DNA from: Athripsodes cinereus
Taxonomy: Eukaryota > Arthropoda > Insecta > Trichoptera > Leptoceridae
Reading direction: 5' to 3'
Length of the DNA stretch: 64,000 bases
Assembly (NCBI GenBank): GCA_947579605.1
Contig: OX388314.1
Coordinates: forward strand, 558,001 to 622,000
Made by a program: the position numbers and the translations under genes. Positions 63,423 through 64,000 of this stretch are shown piece by piece. The notes under the pieces are model-generated. The model searched no databases. It saw only the letters and a program-made list of their open reading frames with translations, and had not been told where the DNA came from. The number at the start of each line of letters is the position of its first letter. Position 1 is the first letter of the stretch.

Positions 63423-63524
63423 TGCACTAAGAGGACAGTTTGCATGTTTCTTACATGCAGCTGATCTGCTGGCTACCCTACTTGTGGGATATGCCGTGAT
63501 GGTATAGTAGTAGTAGTAGTTGTA
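63423..63524 (+). mobile_element. S1 3' end
   Basis: AAGAGGACAGTTTGCATGTT, GATCTGCTGGCTACCCTACT and TGTGGGATATGCCGTGATGG, with a (TAG)n tail of five units. It is 5'-truncated, and the low divergence suggests it is young. Confidence 0.75.
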
Positions 63525-63717
63525 TTCTGGAAAGAGCCGGAAAAAATAACAGTGTATTGATGAATTTTATTTTAATGTCATTTCATTATTTTTAGCTGTG
63601 AATATGATTTTTAGTTTTGGAGTACCTACCTATTATGAATTTATTGTAAGAAATCAATAAAATGTTATTAGCATAATATTATGATATTTCTGTTTTTAAA
63701 AATACTTTTGAATATCA

Positions 63718-64000
63718 TTTATTTCTATCATCAACGGCATTTAGCCTTTTACATTAGTAAGGTCTAAACATATTATACAATAATCAATCAATACAATAAA
63801 GCAAACAAAAAAACAACAAAATAAAATTAAACCTTAATTAATCAATAAAACACTAAAAATATTGGCGCATTCAAATATTTAACCAATATCAACTTCAAAC
63901 AAACATAATACAATTGTATAGGCATTCATGGGGATACATACTATGGTGCGCAAACGCTACAAAAATATAAATTAATATCTAGGCACATATAAAATGTATA
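63718..64000 (-). mobile_element. LINE I/II-type 3' end with hairpin, running off the window
   Basis: The minus strand has GTAAAAGGCTAAATGCCGT at 63734-63752 and an AAATAAATG tail remnant. A-rich 3' UTR continues to the window edge, so coding sequence may lie beyond. Confidence 0.58.

Overview
This is non-bacterial, AT-rich insect DNA, most likely lepidopteran. The order is inferred from the style of the RTE-type LINE C-termini and is not proven. I recognise no host protein-coding gene, rRNA, functional tRNA gene or CRISPR array. The window is a graveyard of transposable elements with two nearly intact non-LTR retrotransposons (LINEs). Unlabelled DNA between elements is AT-rich and shows no coding signal.

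Left part (1-9150): copies of a short SINE-like family, here called S1; a 60-bp satellite (1965-2445); 3' fragments of several LINEs, including an RTE-type copy with a 12-bp target-site duplication (TSD) at 5382-6026; and a 410-bp foldback element (6872-7281).

Nested locus (9153-19349): a hAT-like DNA element (9161-19341, 8-bp TSD, 16-bp terminal inverted repeats, subterminal ATTCGC arrays) was about 0.74 kb when empty. It is swollen by LINE I (9654-13912, nearly intact) and LINE A (13939-19098, decayed). LINE A itself carries LINE B (14470-16568) and LINE C (17225-17522). Every level has a candidate TSD.

Middle (19350-56000): a 3 x 159-bp tandem array with a hammerhead-like core on the minus strand, many S1 copies, two tRNA-derived SINE families, RTE-type 3' fragments ending in different microsatellites, 5'-truncated LINEs III (34463-35876) and IV (48815-49864), several foldback/MITE-like elements and a symmetric 608-bp palindromic element (46364-46971).

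Right part (56000-64000): LINE II (ORF1 56444-57131, ORF2 57092-59983, tail near 60558), with an RTE-type fragment abutting its tail, then a degenerate hAT-like end broken by an RTE-type fragment with a 15-bp TSD, and more LINE ends.

How the parts work together: LINEs I and II encode an ORF1 protein and an ORF2 endonuclease/reverse transcriptase. In both, ORF2 lies in the -1 frame and the overlap contains a slippery A_AAA_AAC heptamer. S1 shares its 3' end with the RTE-type LINE whose fragments are scattered here, which suggests that LINE mobilised it. A GGC-loop-GCC hairpin is retained in six LINE 3' ends of the I/II type.
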